This document shows, piece by piece, positions 8,361-16,904 of a stretch of DNA of 62,661 nucleotides (its first letter is position 1; each line of letters starts with the position of its first letter). Source of the stretch: Clostridiales bacterium. Lineage in GTDB: Bacteria > Bacillota > Clostridia > Oscillospirales > Acutalibacteraceae. A program made the position numbers and the translations under genes. Location of the stretch: positions 1 to 62,661 of the forward strand of contig JAAYIY010000022.1 in the NCBI GenBank assembly GCA_012523185.1. Direction: 5' to 3'. The notes below the pieces were generated by a model. The model did no database searches and was not told where the DNA came from. It saw nothing but the letters and a program-made list of their open reading frames with translations.

Positions 8361-8397
8361 AAAGAAACATCGCAACGCGCGACGTTTCTTTTTTTAT
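8361..8397 (+). terminator. Terminator after the permease gene
   Basis: AAAGAAACATCGC (8361-8373) pairs with GCGACGTTTCTTT (8379-8391), with one mismatch and a 5-base loop, and the T run continues to 8395. The 150 bases between the permease stop and this hairpin hold two copies of CATTTAAAGYCTGCC and nothing else I can name. Confidence 0.75.
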
Positions 8398-8460
8398 CTG
8401 TCAGGTGCCGCTGACAAATTAAATTTTGCGGTAAAGCGCCGCTTGTTCGGCGCGCTTTGA

Positions 8461-9024
8461 CTATTCGGGCAGATAAACGGCGCGGCTGCCACCTATATAT
8501 TTGGGGCGTGTCATGGCGCAAGTGAGGTGTGCGCCGCCGATAGAATTGATTGAAAGCCTTATGGGGACAGCGACGGATTTCAAGTGCATCCCTATCAAGG
8601 TGTCGCCGATGTCCATTCCGAGATCCGCCTTTATCGCCTCGACGACGACAGGATTTGAAAATGTCTCGTAAGATATGGTTGCAAACGAGCCGCCGGCCTT
8701 GACACGCGGCACGACACAGACAGGCTCAAGCCCGCGCTCCCGCGCCGCGCTTTTTTCGACGACAATGGCGCGGTTGAGATGCTCGCAGCACTGCGCGGCA
8801 AGGAAGATTCCCTTTTCAGAAAGCACAGGGTATATGCCGGAAAAGACAGCCCGCGCCGCTTCCTCGCTTGAGCCTTGACCGATGCGCTCTCCGAGAATCT
8901 CGCTTGAGGAGCAGCCGACGACAAGGACACAAGACGAAGGGGGATTCGCGGCGCGCAAAAGCTCAAGCGCCGCCGCCCTCGACTCATCTCTTATTTTATT
9001 GAAAGCTTCTTTTTGTAAATCCAT
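8461..9024 (-). CDS. YwlG-like (UPF0340/TIGR01440) family protein
   Basis: The 187-residue product matches the YwlG family, which is widespread in Bacillota and of unknown function. Visible family features are VLVVGCSSSEILGERIG near residues 34-50, a GxS-rich nucleotide-like loop, QCCEHLNRAIVVE, and a C-terminal IGGAHLT. The ATG has GGAG ten bases upstream. In transcription order it is the last gene of a unit that begins upstream with hup and rqcP and includes an ECF S-component and a TauE permease. Those neighbours do not suggest a function. Confidence 0.85.
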   Translation of the reverse strand: MDLQKEAFNKIRDESRAAALELLRAANPPSSCVLVVGCSSSEILGERIGQGSSEEAARAVFSGIYPVLSEKGIFLAAQCCEHLNRAIVVEKSAARERGLEPVCVVPRVKAGGSFATISYETFSNPVVVEAIKADLGMDIGDTLIGMHLKSVAVPIRLSINSIGGAHLTCAMTRPKYIGGSRAVYLPE

Positions 9025-9091
9025 TGCACAACTCCTTGCGGCATACGCGGGATTTTATTGAGTTCGCCGATCTGCGAGCCGCACATATCAA

Positions 9092-9844
9092 TCAGCGAAT
9101 AAAAACAGCGACAATGTTTCTGATGTTTAACAGGACAATCAGCACACCGACGGCGAGCATCAGCTTTTTTTCGGGCAGCTTTTTGCAAAGTATGGCGGCC
9201 ATCGGGGCGGCTATAACGCCGCCGAGCGCCAAGCCGGCAATCACGTCAAGATATTCGCCGACCCCTAAAAACACGGCGAATGTGAGAGTCTGGACGATGG
9301 TGACAAAAAACTCTGCTGTATTGACAGAGCCTATGGTGTATCTCGGGGTGTGACCGGACGCGACCATTGTCGAGGTCACGATTGGCCCCCAGCCTCCGCC
9401 TCCGACGGCGTCAAAAAAACCTCCGACAAGCCCGACAGGAATAATCTTGTTGCCCTCAATCAGCTTTTTGGAGACGCCCTTAACTGCTCTCACAATTACG
9501 ATTATGCCCATAATGAGCAGATAGGCGTTAACAAAAGGCGAAAGAGCTTCTCCCGGAACACTGACAAGGACATAAGCCCCCAAGGCTCCGCCTATGACGC
9601 CGGGGACAATAAGGCGCTTGAATATGTCCCAATCTATGTTTTTTGCCCTCCAGTGGGAAAGCCCTGAAACAAGCGTTGTGAACACCTCGGCGGTGTGGAC
9701 GCTGGCGCCGGCAATTTTTACGGGAACGCCGACAGTTGTCAGAAATGTCGTCGAGCTTACGCCGTAGGCCATGCCCAAAGAGCCGTCTATCATCTGAGCG
9801 AGGAAGCCCACCAAGGCATAAACAGCAAGCTGCTTAAAATCCAC
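9092..9844 (-). CDS. TauE/SafE (TSUP) family permease
   Basis: The 250-residue membrane protein has seven to eight helices with the TSUP pattern: GFLAQMIDGSLGMAYGVSST in the first half and GFFDAVGGGGWGPIVTST in the second, the duplicated glycine-rich signature. Members export sulfite, sulfoacetate or other small organosulfur anions; the substrate is unknown here. The start is a GTG at 9844 with GAGGTG a few bases upstream. It lies between the ECF S-component and the YwlG-like gene, all on the minus strand with short gaps, so co-transcription is likely. Confidence 0.88.
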   Translation of the reverse strand: MDFKQLAVYALVGFLAQMIDGSLGMAYGVSSTTFLTTVGVPVKIAGASVHTAEVFTTLVSGLSHWRAKNIDWDIFKRLIVPGVIGGALGAYVLVSVPGEALSPFVNAYLLIMGIIVIVRAVKGVSKKLIEGNKIIPVGLVGGFFDAVGGGGWGPIVTSTMVASGHTPRYTIGSVNTAEFFVTIVQTLTFAVFLGVGEYLDVIAGLALGGVIAAPMAAILCKKLPEKKLMLAVGVLIVLLNIRNIVAVFIR

Positions 9845-9888
9845 AAAAACACCTCATAAACTAAAAGGATGTTATATTTTGCGCCGCG

Positions 9889-10407
9889 TTAAATATATCT
9901 GTTGCTTGACGTGAGCTTTTTTATATCAATTTTGTCCAGAGCAAGGCCTATAACGACAAAGAGCGCCGCGCCGCCCGCCGACTGGATAACATTAAACGGA
10001 ACGGAAGCAAGCGGCACAGCCCAGCCGCAATTATAAATAAGCACCTCCGCGAGATAATAGCCGCCGACAGTCAGCGCCGCGCCCGGTATGAGCGCGAGCA
10101 GATTTCTCTTTGTTATGATACGCTTGCTCTTTGACGAAAATGAAATAGCCATCAGCGCCTTTATGACGACAGTCGGTGCAATCCACATCACGGCGCCGCT
10201 CAAACCGTCGGCAAGTCCGCCGCCTATCGCGCCCGCGAACAGTGAATAGGGCAGCGGCAGGAAGCAGGCGGCAAGATATACAAATGTGTCGCCAAGATGA
10301 AGATAGCCGCCGTTTGTCATCGGCGCAGGAATGTGTATAAATGTCGCCACTGCAATTATCGCGGCAAAAAGAGCCGTTACACAGATGTTAAAAACAGTTT
10401 TTTTCAA
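9889..10407 (-). CDS. ECF transporter S-component-like membrane protein (TIGR04002-like)
   Basis: The 172-residue product has about six helices and the pattern of an ECF substrate-binding component: an alanine-rich first helix (CVTALFAAIIAVATFI), then GGYLHLGDTFVYLAACFLP and GAIGGGLADGLSG. S-components bind a vitamin or precursor and share an ATPase/EcfT module encoded elsewhere. The substrate cannot be read from the sequence and I see no riboswitch in the 59 bases upstream. It follows rqcP at the place where sporulation genes yabP and yabQ stand in many relatives. Confidence 0.75.
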   Translation of the reverse strand: MKKTVFNICVTALFAAIIAVATFIHIPAPMTNGGYLHLGDTFVYLAACFLPLPYSLFAGAIGGGLADGLSGAVMWIAPTVVIKALMAISFSSKSKRIITKRNLLALIPGAALTVGGYYLAEVLIYNCGWAVPLASVPFNVIQSAGGAALFVVIGLALDKIDIKKLTSSNRYI

Positions 10408-10466
10408 GACAAACCACTTCCTTTCATAGTTGTTTAAGTCCTTTCAGCGGCAAAAGTGACAGCCCG

Positions 10467-10709
10467 CTAATCAATGAGCCTGAACATAAACGCGGCGCTT
10501 TCTTTTGTCGCGTGCTCCGCAACGTTTAAAACTTCGGCGCGGGTGGTTTTTGAGCCTGTCTGAATTTCAATGACGTCTCCCACCTTAACATCGTAAGACG
10601 CGCGCGCTGTTTTGCCGTTTACCGTGACATGCTTCGCGTCGCACAGCTCATTGGCTACGGAGCGCCTTTTGATGATGCGTGAAACCTTTAAATATTTGTC
10701 GAGCCTCAT
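10467..10709 (-). CDS. rqcP: RqcP-type S4-domain ribosome quality-control protein
   Basis: The 80-residue product is an S4 RNA-binding protein of the RqcP (YabO, Hsp15-like) family. In Bacillota it acts with RqcH on stalled 50S subunits to add C-terminal alanine tails. The S4 fold covers most of the protein: MRLDKYLKVSRIIKRRSVA, then VTVNGKTARASYDVKVGDVIEI. I start at 10709 because GGAGGGGGTG stands five bases before this ATG; the longer frame adds ten unrelated residues. Its place next to mazG and a YabM-like gene matches the yabM-yabN-yabO order of Bacillus. Confidence 0.9.
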   Translation of the reverse strand: MRLDKYLKVSRIIKRRSVANELCDAKHVTVNGKTARASYDVKVGDVIEIQTGSKTTRAEVLNVAEHATKESAAFMFRLID

Positions 10710-10741
10710 GTTGTCACCCCCTCCGACCGTCTGTGCCAAAG

Positions 10742-10770
10742 CAAAAAAACGGGCTCCCGAAAGGGAGCCC
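10742..10770 (-). terminator. Terminator between hup and rqcP
   Basis: GGGCTCCC (10751-10758) and GGGAGCCC (10763-10770) form a perfect 8-bp stem with a GAAA/TTTC loop; on the minus strand it is followed by a run of seven T. It should end most hup transcripts and reduce read-through into rqcP. Confidence 0.85.
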
Positions 10771-10784
10771 CTGCGGATAAGATG

Positions 10785-11060
10785 CTATTTTGCTACCGCT
10801 TCTTTAAGAGCCTTGCCCGCCTTAAACGCGGGTACCCTTGTCGCCGGGGCTGTGATTATTTCTCCTGTCCTGGGATTGCGTGCCTTTTTCTCGGCTCTGT
10901 CACGCACCTCAAAAGTGCCGAAGCCGATAAGCTGGACCCTTTCGCCGTTTGAGAGCGCGTCTGTGATTGCTCCGAGAACGGCATTGACTGATTTTTCAGC
11001 GCTTTTCTTATCGAGATCGTTTTTTGCGGCTACCGCATTGATAAGTTCTGCTTTGTTCAT
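10785..11060 (-). CDS. hup: DNA-binding protein HU
   Basis: HU is the small dimeric histone-like protein that bends DNA. The 91 residues are full length. It begins MNKAELINAVAAKNDLDKKS, has the dimer helices, the sheet motif GFGTFEVRDR and the flexible DNA-binding arm around NPRTGEIITAPATRVPAFKAGKALK. GGAGG stands before the ATG. It lies between mazG and rqcP, an arrangement that I believe is common in Clostridia, and it ends at a strong terminator, so it is probably expressed more than its neighbours. Confidence 0.96.
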   Translation of the reverse strand: MNKAELINAVAAKNDLDKKSAEKSVNAVLGAITDALSNGERVQLIGFGTFEVRDRAEKKARNPRTGEIITAPATRVPAFKAGKALKEAVAK

Positions 11061-11115
11061 TTTTAGTCCTCCGTTTTAAGTTGAAGTTTTATAGATGAAA
11101 TACCAAAAAAGTATA

Positions 11116-11913
11116 TCATTTATGCTTTATTTCGTCCCAAAGCTTGTCCATCTCGGCAAGGGACGATTTTTCAAGGTCTATCCCGCGCTCCTTCGCAAGC
11201 CGCTCAAGCTTTTGAAACCGCGCGATGAATTTGTCTGTGGCGCCGGTCAGCGCCTCCTCCGCGTCGCAGCCGACAAAGCGGGACACGTTGACTGCGCTGA
11301 AAAGCAAGTCGCCAAGCTCCTCGGCGCACAAATCCTTGTCGCCGGACGCGACGGCGTCAAGCAGCTCGCCCTGCTCCTCCGAAAGCTTTTCCGACGCCCC
11401 GGAAACATCGGGCCAGTCAAAGCCCAGCCGCGCCGCCCTCTGCTGAACCTTTGACGCGCGCATAAGCGCGGGAAGCTCGCGCGGCACAGACAGCATTGTT
11501 TCGCTGCCCTTTTTTTGACCCTTTGAGCGGCGTTTGATGCTGTCCCAGTTAGCAAGCACGTCGCCGACACTGTCCACGATTATATCTCCAAAAACGTGCG
11601 GATGGCGCTCAATGAGCTTTTTGCATATCCCGTCGCACACGTCATCAAAGCTGAATCTGCCGGTCTCCTCCTCCAAACGGGCATGAAAAACGACTTGCAG
11701 GAGAAGGTCACCAAGCTCCTCAAGGAGCAGCGCCGAGTCACCCTTGTTGATGGCCTCGATGACCTCGTATGTCTCCTCAATGAGGTTTTTCTTTATGCTC
11801 TCGTGCGTTTGCTCCGCGTCCCACGGACAGCCGCCCGGCGCGCGCAGTCTGCTCATTATGGAAACAAGATCGTCTATATTGTAAGAGCTTTTAGGCAAAA
11901 AATCGTCAGTCAT
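11116..11913 (-). CDS. mazG: Nucleoside triphosphate pyrophosphohydrolase MazG
   Basis: MazG hydrolyses (d)NTPs to the monophosphate and pyrophosphate, a housecleaning role. The 265-residue product has the two MazG repeats. The first carries the metal-binding pattern LIEETYEVIEAI (about 40-51) and LLEELGDLLLQVVFHA; the second carries EEQGELLDAV and AEELGDLLFSAVNVSRF. RLRAPGGCPWDAEQTHES near the N-terminus is the family signature. There is no N-terminal tetrapyrrole-methylase domain as in Bacillus YabN, so it is the short form. It sits between the YabM-like flippase and hup. Confidence 0.95.
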   Translation of the reverse strand: MTDDFLPKSSYNIDDLVSIMSRLRAPGGCPWDAEQTHESIKKNLIEETYEVIEAINKGDSALLLEELGDLLLQVVFHARLEEETGRFSFDDVCDGICKKLIERHPHVFGDIIVDSVGDVLANWDSIKRRSKGQKKGSETMLSVPRELPALMRASKVQQRAARLGFDWPDVSGASEKLSEEQGELLDAVASGDKDLCAEELGDLLFSAVNVSRFVGCDAEEALTGATDKFIARFQKLERLAKERGIDLEKSSLAEMDKLWDEIKHK

Positions 11914-11943
11914 ATTAACCTCTCAAACGTCGTTAAACATATT

Positions 11944-13743
11944 TTAACTCAAAAGTCCATATTTTTCAAGCTTTTTTGCAATTTTTTCTCCCTTGGGCAG
12001 CATTGTCACATCATCTTTTGACAAAGCCCTTAGCAGGAGAAGGGAAAGGATGTACACGACCACCGCAATCCCTATCGCTAAAAGAGTCGAAAAGGTGTTC
12101 GGCGAAAGGAGCCTGGCCGCTATCCCCGACACGCGGATGCCCGACAATTTTGACGAAAGAAACCTTTCGCAAAGGGAATATGAAGACCACGCGGAGGCGG
12201 CGCTTAACGCGGCGCATATAAACGGTTTGAGGAAAACAGAGGCAAAGTTTATGCGGGTTTTACTGATGCGGAGAAGAAAATATATGTTAAAACCCACAAT
12301 TATAATATAGCAAAGGATGGAGCCGATGGGTGCGCCGTTTATGTTGAAGCGCGGCGTCCCGACAAGAATATAGTTCAAAACTATTTTGACGATTGCGCCG
12401 GCGACAAGAGTCTTGACGGGAATGTCCGCTCTCCCCAAGCCTTGAAGCATGCTTGTAACTGGCGACGAGGCCGCCATTATAAATGTGGCCATGCCGTAAA
12501 CAGTCATGAGCGGCACGGCTATCGGTATTATGTCCGCGCTGTTTGAATAAACAAACGACAAAATCGGCTTGGCAAGCACGGCCATTCCAAACCCGGCGGG
12601 CAGCGCTATGAGCATCGTCACCCTTATGACGGATTCGATTGTGACGCGTATGTTTTTTTTGTCATTGACAGTCCACGCCGCCGACAAAGCGGGCAGCGCG
12701 CTGACGCCGAGAGACATCGTGATTGTCGGAATGAGGTTTCTGAAGTCAAGGACAGATCCGTATGTGCCGTAAAGGTATTTGACATAATCCTTTTCAAGCG
12801 TCCCGGAGGCAGTGAAAGAGGCGTTGTACATTGACTTGATAAGCTCCGGGTCAAGCTCGATAGCCGTCATCAGCCGCCTTTGAATCGTCACCGTGTCGAT
12901 AAGATTTGTTATGTTAAGTATAAGCGCGCTCGCAACCATGGGGATTGCGAAAGCTATGATTCTTTTTGCCAGAAACTTGTTGCTGTCAGCCTTGGGCGAA
13001 TTGACAAGCTCTGTGCGCGTGAAGCCGTCGCCTTTGAATCTGTGGCGGAACATCAGATATAAAAGGCCGAAAACAGTGCCCGCCGTGACGCCGAGAATCG
13101 CGCCCGCGGCGGAATATGGGTAAATCAGGCTGTAAGCCTCGGAAAGGTCGGCCGCTGACGAGCCGAAAACGGTCTTGCCCGAATTAAATCGTGAAAGCCC
13201 GTATTGAAGTACGCCGTAAGAAACACCTAAGCCGAGCGCAAGCTTTGTTATCGCTTCTATAATCTGCGAAACAGCCGTGGGGGTCATGTTTCGCAGACCC
13301 TCGTAATAGCCTCTGTATGACGACATCGCGCAGCAAAAAAAGATTGACGGCGCGATGGCGAGGACGGCGGGCAGATTGCGCGGGTCGGCTATATAGTGCG
13401 TGTAAGGATAAGCAATCAAAAACATCAGCGCGGTTCCCGCGACGCCTGTTATCAAAAATATTTTTGACGCGACTTTATAAATCGCCCTTGCGTTGCTGTA
13501 GTTGCCGAGGGCGACGCTTTCTGACACAAGACGCGACACCGCGACGGGCAGCCCCGCCATTGAAATCGCGTAAATCGGAGTGTATATTTCGTATGCGGAG
13601 TTGAAGTAACCTCTGCCGACGGCACCGATGAGGTCCGTCAGCGGTATTTTATAAAGAGCGCCTATCAGTTTTACGAAAACGGTTGCGACGGCGAGTATGA
13701 TTGCCCCGTTCAGCATGGACTGCTTTTTTGTGTTAACAGACAA
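11944..13743 (-). CDS. MOP-superfamily flippase, YabM/SpoVB-like polysaccharide or lipid II transporter
   Basis: The 599-residue product is a 14-helix membrane protein of the MATE/MVF (MOP) superfamily. It starts MSVNTKKQSMLNGAIILAVA and continues into KLIGALYKIPLTDLIG and GYFNSAYEIYTPIYAISMAGLP, the pattern of the YabM/SpoVB/Wzx-like group that flips lipid-linked cell wall or polysaccharide precursors. I start at the TTG at 13743, preceded by GGAAGTG; the ATG ten codons upstream lies in the promoter leader. The gene heads the yabM-mazG-hup-rqcP cluster with its own promoter. As the window has no other flippase, it is a candidate for export of the capsule made by the distant glycosyltransferase cluster, but that is a guess. 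Confidence 0.85.
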   Translation of the reverse strand: MSVNTKKQSMLNGAIILAVATVFVKLIGALYKIPLTDLIGAVGRGYFNSAYEIYTPIYAISMAGLPVAVSRLVSESVALGNYSNARAIYKVASKIFLITGVAGTALMFLIAYPYTHYIADPRNLPAVLAIAPSIFFCCAMSSYRGYYEGLRNMTPTAVSQIIEAITKLALGLGVSYGVLQYGLSRFNSGKTVFGSSAADLSEAYSLIYPYSAAGAILGVTAGTVFGLLYLMFRHRFKGDGFTRTELVNSPKADSNKFLAKRIIAFAIPMVASALILNITNLIDTVTIQRRLMTAIELDPELIKSMYNASFTASGTLEKDYVKYLYGTYGSVLDFRNLIPTITMSLGVSALPALSAAWTVNDKKNIRVTIESVIRVTMLIALPAGFGMAVLAKPILSFVYSNSADIIPIAVPLMTVYGMATFIMAASSPVTSMLQGLGRADIPVKTLVAGAIVKIVLNYILVGTPRFNINGAPIGSILCYIIIVGFNIYFLLRISKTRINFASVFLKPFICAALSAASAWSSYSLCERFLSSKLSGIRVSGIAARLLSPNTFSTLLAIGIAVVVYILSLLLLRALSKDDVTMLPKGEKIAKKLEKYGLLS

Positions 13744-13782
13744 CGCGACACTTCCCGTACATGAAATCACCACAATGTTGAA

Positions 13783-13813
13783 ATTATATCATGTTTGCCG
13801 ATATTTGGCAAAC
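13783..13813 (-). promoter_or_regulatory. Promoter of the yabM-mazG unit with an overlapping dyad
   Basis: On the minus strand TTGCCA (13811-13806) and TATAAT (13788-13783) are 17 bases apart. A perfect inverted repeat GTTTGCC-7-GGCAAAC (13793-13813) covers the -35 box and much of the spacer. No T run follows it, so it looks more like an operator than a terminator. The regulator is unknown. Confidence 0.6.
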
Positions 13814-13840
13814 AGCAGGTTCAGAAGCATAAAAGAAGAA

Positions 13841-14767
13841 TCAGGAGCAGAAAAACTCACGCAAAAGCGAGTCGTCCGGCATGAAGGACGGAGAGAGGGG
13901 GACAAACTTTTTAAGGTTTTCGACAAGCGACAAACACTTTTTGAAATGGACGCTGTCCGGCGAAAGTGTGCCGAGGATGTCGGCGGCCTCATCTCTTATG
14001 ACGCACGGCTCATAAGGGAAAAATGAATTAAGCTTAAAATCAGCCCTGTCCTCAAACGGAAAAAGATATTTGACTTCGCCGTTTATCACGCTTGACCATA
14101 TATCAAAAGTGTTTTCCACAGAGCTGTTGCGGTGCTTGCTGTCACGCACAGCGCGCCTTATCAGCCTGATGTCGCGCCTGCTGAGAACAACGCTGCCTGT
14201 ATCGTCATAAATCCTTGTCGAAACGGTGACATAAAGCTTAAAAAGCCTTTTTGGCGGGAACATATCAGTTATAACGGGGTTTAAAGCATGAAGCCCCTCA
14301 AAAATCACGACGTCGCCGTCATTTAACGAAAGACGCCGCGGATTTATACCGCGGGTGCGCGTTTTAAAGTCGAACAGCGGCAAATCGCTTTGCCCCGACG
14401 ACAAGATGTCGTCCACAGTCTTTCTGATGAGCGAAAGATCGAGAGCAAAAACGGACTCAAAATCGGGGGAGCCGTCGCTTGAGACGGGAGCGCTTTTTTC
14501 CTCAAGATAAAAGTCGTCGAGCGATATTTTATAAGCCGAAATGCCGTTTTCAGAAAGCCGAGACATAAGCTTGCCGGCAGTCGTCGTCTTGCCCGACGAG
14601 CTGGGGCCCGCAAGCATAACGACAACATTTTCGCCGTGATGCGGGATAATGTCGGCCAAGCCGCCGATAGCGGAGTTATATCTTTTTTCGCAGGCGTCGG
14701 CAAACGCGCGGGGATTGCCGACGGCGTGAGAGTTTATATCGGATATGATGTTTAATTCATCGAGCAT
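13841..14767 (-). CDS. Uridine kinase-like nucleoside kinase
   Basis: The 308-residue product is a P-loop kinase of the phosphoribulokinase/uridine kinase group. The Walker A loop GPSSSGKT is at about 54-61, ISLDDFYL is the substrate-binding motif, and VIFEGLHALNPVITD and RRDIRLIRRAVRDS are typical of the clostridial nucleoside kinase family. In many relatives an N-terminal TGS/ThrRS-like domain precedes this kinase; here only about 50 residues precede the P-loop, so it is the short form. It follows hemZ at a 20-base gap and is the last gene of the long minus-strand run. Confidence 0.85.
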   Translation of the reverse strand: MLDELNIISDINSHAVGNPRAFADACEKRYNSAIGGLADIIPHHGENVVVMLAGPSSSGKTTTAGKLMSRLSENGISAYKISLDDFYLEEKSAPVSSDGSPDFESVFALDLSLIRKTVDDILSSGQSDLPLFDFKTRTRGINPRRLSLNDGDVVIFEGLHALNPVITDMFPPKRLFKLYVTVSTRIYDDTGSVVLSRRDIRLIRRAVRDSKHRNSSVENTFDIWSSVINGEVKYLFPFEDRADFKLNSFFPYEPCVIRDEAADILGTLSPDSVHFKKCLSLVENLKKFVPLSPSFMPDDSLLREFFCS

Positions 14768-14787
14768 TTGTTGTCCGCCTTATATTA

Positions 14788-16236
14788 TTATGATTCATAA
14801 AAACTGTTTATTCTTTTTTTGCGCTCTATAAGCTCGCTGAAACGGCTTATGTATTCGTAAGGATATTTAAAGTTGAAAATTCTTTCTATGCGTCCGCTGA
14901 CAGGATGGCGGAGCTTTGTGACGCCTCCCGCGCCCGCCGCCAAAACGGTGTGGCACTCCTCCATCATAAAGATGTTGTACGCGCATTCGCGCCCGTCAAG
15001 GCACCAGCCGACATTTTCAAAGTTACCGACAGAGCGGCTTTGGCGGTACATATAATAAGGATGATAGCCGTTTGCGGGCAGCTTTCGTTGCGCGAACTCA
15101 AGCATTTTTGCGACTGACGAGCCGTCAGGGACAAAGGCGTTTTCAATGGCGACAAGCGACGACGAACGCTTCAGAGCCAATGTATGCACAGTGACGCTCT
15201 CAGGCTTCAGCGAAACAAGAGAGTCAAGGGAGTCTGAAAAGCTGTCGGCTGTGTCGCCGTAAAGACCTGCTATCAAATCCATGTTGATATCCTCAAAGCC
15301 TTCGCCGCGCGCCAAAAAAAAGGCGTCAAGCGTGTCTTTCGGCGAATGCTTCCGCCCGACACTTTTAAGGACTTCGGCGTTCATTGTCTGGGGGTTTATG
15401 CTTATGCGCGTAACATTTCGGGATTTGAGAACCTTTAGCTTTTCTGCTGTTATCGTGTCGGGTCTGCCGGCTTCAACAGTATATTCACGGCATGTTGAAA
15501 GGTTAAAGTTTTCTTCGACAGCTCCGCAAACGGCGTCAAGCTGTTCGGCGCTAAGCGCCGTCGGAGTCCCGCCGCCAAAGTAAACGCTTTCAAGCCTTAG
15601 CCCCATTTCGGCGGCTATCCTCGCGTTTTCGCGAAGCTCCCCGACAAGCATCTCGACATACGGCGAAACAAGCTTTTGCGCGTTTCGTCCCGCTATCGAG
15701 TGTGAAACAAACGAGCAGTAGCTGCACCTGGAGGGACAAAACGGGATGGATATATAAAGACTGTAAGAGTCGGGGCGGGACGAGCTGATAATCTCCTTTT
15801 CACGCAGTGCCACATCAGCGGTAAGCTCTGTTTTTTCGCGGCTTACAAGCAGGCTTTCAATGAAATATCTTTTTGCATCCTCCGGCGAAGATGAGGAAAT
15901 GAGCGTATTCATCAGCTTTGAGGGACGAACTCCTGTCAAGATTCCCCAAGGCGGCTCATAATTTGTAAATTCTGATAAAACAGAAAAAATCAAAGCGGCA
16001 AGCAAAAGCTCTTGATCGCCGCCCGCCGGAGCAGAACGCCGCTTTTCGACTGTCCTGCCGTCCGTGCCGACCGAAACAAACAAATCGCCGCCGCTTATCT
16101 TTGTGCAGACGGATATTTCGCCGGGCTTGTCGCGGCAGTCGCCTTCAAACACCGCCACGCTTTCGTTTGGAAAAAAGGCGCGGCAGAGATTTTCTGTTTC
16201 ATAGCGGAAACTATGCCCGCAAAGGTAAAGGTTCAT
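14788..16236 (-). CDS. hemZ: HemZ-type radical SAM protein (coproporphyrinogen dehydrogenase family)
   Basis: The 482-residue product belongs to the oxygen-independent coproporphyrinogen oxidase family, HemZ branch. The radical SAM cluster motif is CPSRCSYC (Cys167, Cys171, Cys174), preceded by YISIPF; the SAM-binding glycines are in VYFGGGTPTALS. Next come EAGRPDTI and the HemW/HemN-like QTMN segment. An N-terminal domain of about 150 residues with GILTGVRPSKL is specific to HemZ. Whether it makes heme in this organism is uncertain, as no other heme genes are in view. Its ATG overlaps the stop of the upstream metallo-hydrolase by one base. Confidence 0.9.
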   Translation of the reverse strand: MNLYLCGHSFRYETENLCRAFFPNESVAVFEGDCRDKPGEISVCTKISGGDLFVSVGTDGRTVEKRRSAPAGGDQELLLAALIFSVLSEFTNYEPPWGILTGVRPSKLMNTLISSSSPEDAKRYFIESLLVSREKTELTADVALREKEIISSSRPDSYSLYISIPFCPSRCSYCSFVSHSIAGRNAQKLVSPYVEMLVGELRENARIAAEMGLRLESVYFGGGTPTALSAEQLDAVCGAVEENFNLSTCREYTVEAGRPDTITAEKLKVLKSRNVTRISINPQTMNAEVLKSVGRKHSPKDTLDAFFLARGEGFEDINMDLIAGLYGDTADSFSDSLDSLVSLKPESVTVHTLALKRSSSLVAIENAFVPDGSSVAKMLEFAQRKLPANGYHPYYMYRQSRSVGNFENVGWCLDGRECAYNIFMMEECHTVLAAGAGGVTKLRHPVSGRIERIFNFKYPYEYISRFSELIERKKRINSFYES

Positions 16237-16883
16237 TATATACTGCCTTGCCGCCTGCTTTGCCGCCTCATATAAAAATTGCGCGTGCGTTCCCGCTCAA
16301 GCGTGGTGCTTCTGTTATGACCCGGGTATACGTCATAATCTCCGTCAAGGGATTGCAGGCGCTCGACGGATTCGATTATTTCTTTGCAGCTTCCTCCCTC
16401 AAAGTCTGTCCTGCCGACAGTGGAATAAAAAAGAGTGTCGCCCGAAAAAATCATCCTGTCCGACTCGCAAATAAAACATACGCCGCCCTTTGTGTGGCCG
16501 GGCGTGTGCATTACCTTTATTTCCTTGCCGCCAAGCTCCAAAACATCGCCGTCGCGCAAAACAATGTCGGCGCGCACAGGCTTAAACGGATATCCGCTGC
16601 CGTCGGCAAGGCTCTTTTTCTCGTCAAACAGGCAGTCGGCGTCGGACTCGTGGATGGCGACTTCCGCGCCCGTGTATTCGCGCAGGTCATGCACGCCGCA
16701 TATATGGTCAAAATGACCGTGCGTGAGAAGAATATATTTGACGCCGCCGGCACGGTCGACGGCAGCCTTAAGCTCGTCCGTAAGCCAACAAGGGTCAATA
16801 ACGGCTGTTTCGCCGCTTTTTGAGTCGGTGAGGATATAGCAGTTTGTTTCTATATGACCGATAACAAGTGTTTGCAGATTCAT
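16236..16883 (-). CDS. Metallo-beta-lactamase-fold hydrolase (glyoxalase II-like)
   Basis: The 215-residue product has the metal site THGHFDH at about 54-60 (HxHxDH), then HTPGHTKGGVCF and SGDTLF, and a final histidine in VYPGHNRSTT. The length and pattern match the short YcbL/GloB-like group, which hydrolyses thioesters such as S-lactoylglutathione analogues or other small substrates. I use the ATG at 16883 with AAAGGG upstream; a TTG two codons earlier is possible. It lies between dtd and hemZ with tight junctions. Confidence 0.88.
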   Translation of the reverse strand: MNLQTLVIGHIETNCYILTDSKSGETAVIDPCWLTDELKAAVDRAGGVKYILLTHGHFDHICGVHDLREYTGAEVAIHESDADCLFDEKKSLADGSGYPFKPVRADIVLRDGDVLELGGKEIKVMHTPGHTKGGVCFICESDRMIFSGDTLFYSTVGRTDFEGGSCKEIIESVERLQSLDGDYDVYPGHNRSTTLERERTRNFYMRRQSRRQGSI

Positions 16884-16904
16884 TAACAATCCCTTTCCGT
16901 TTAA

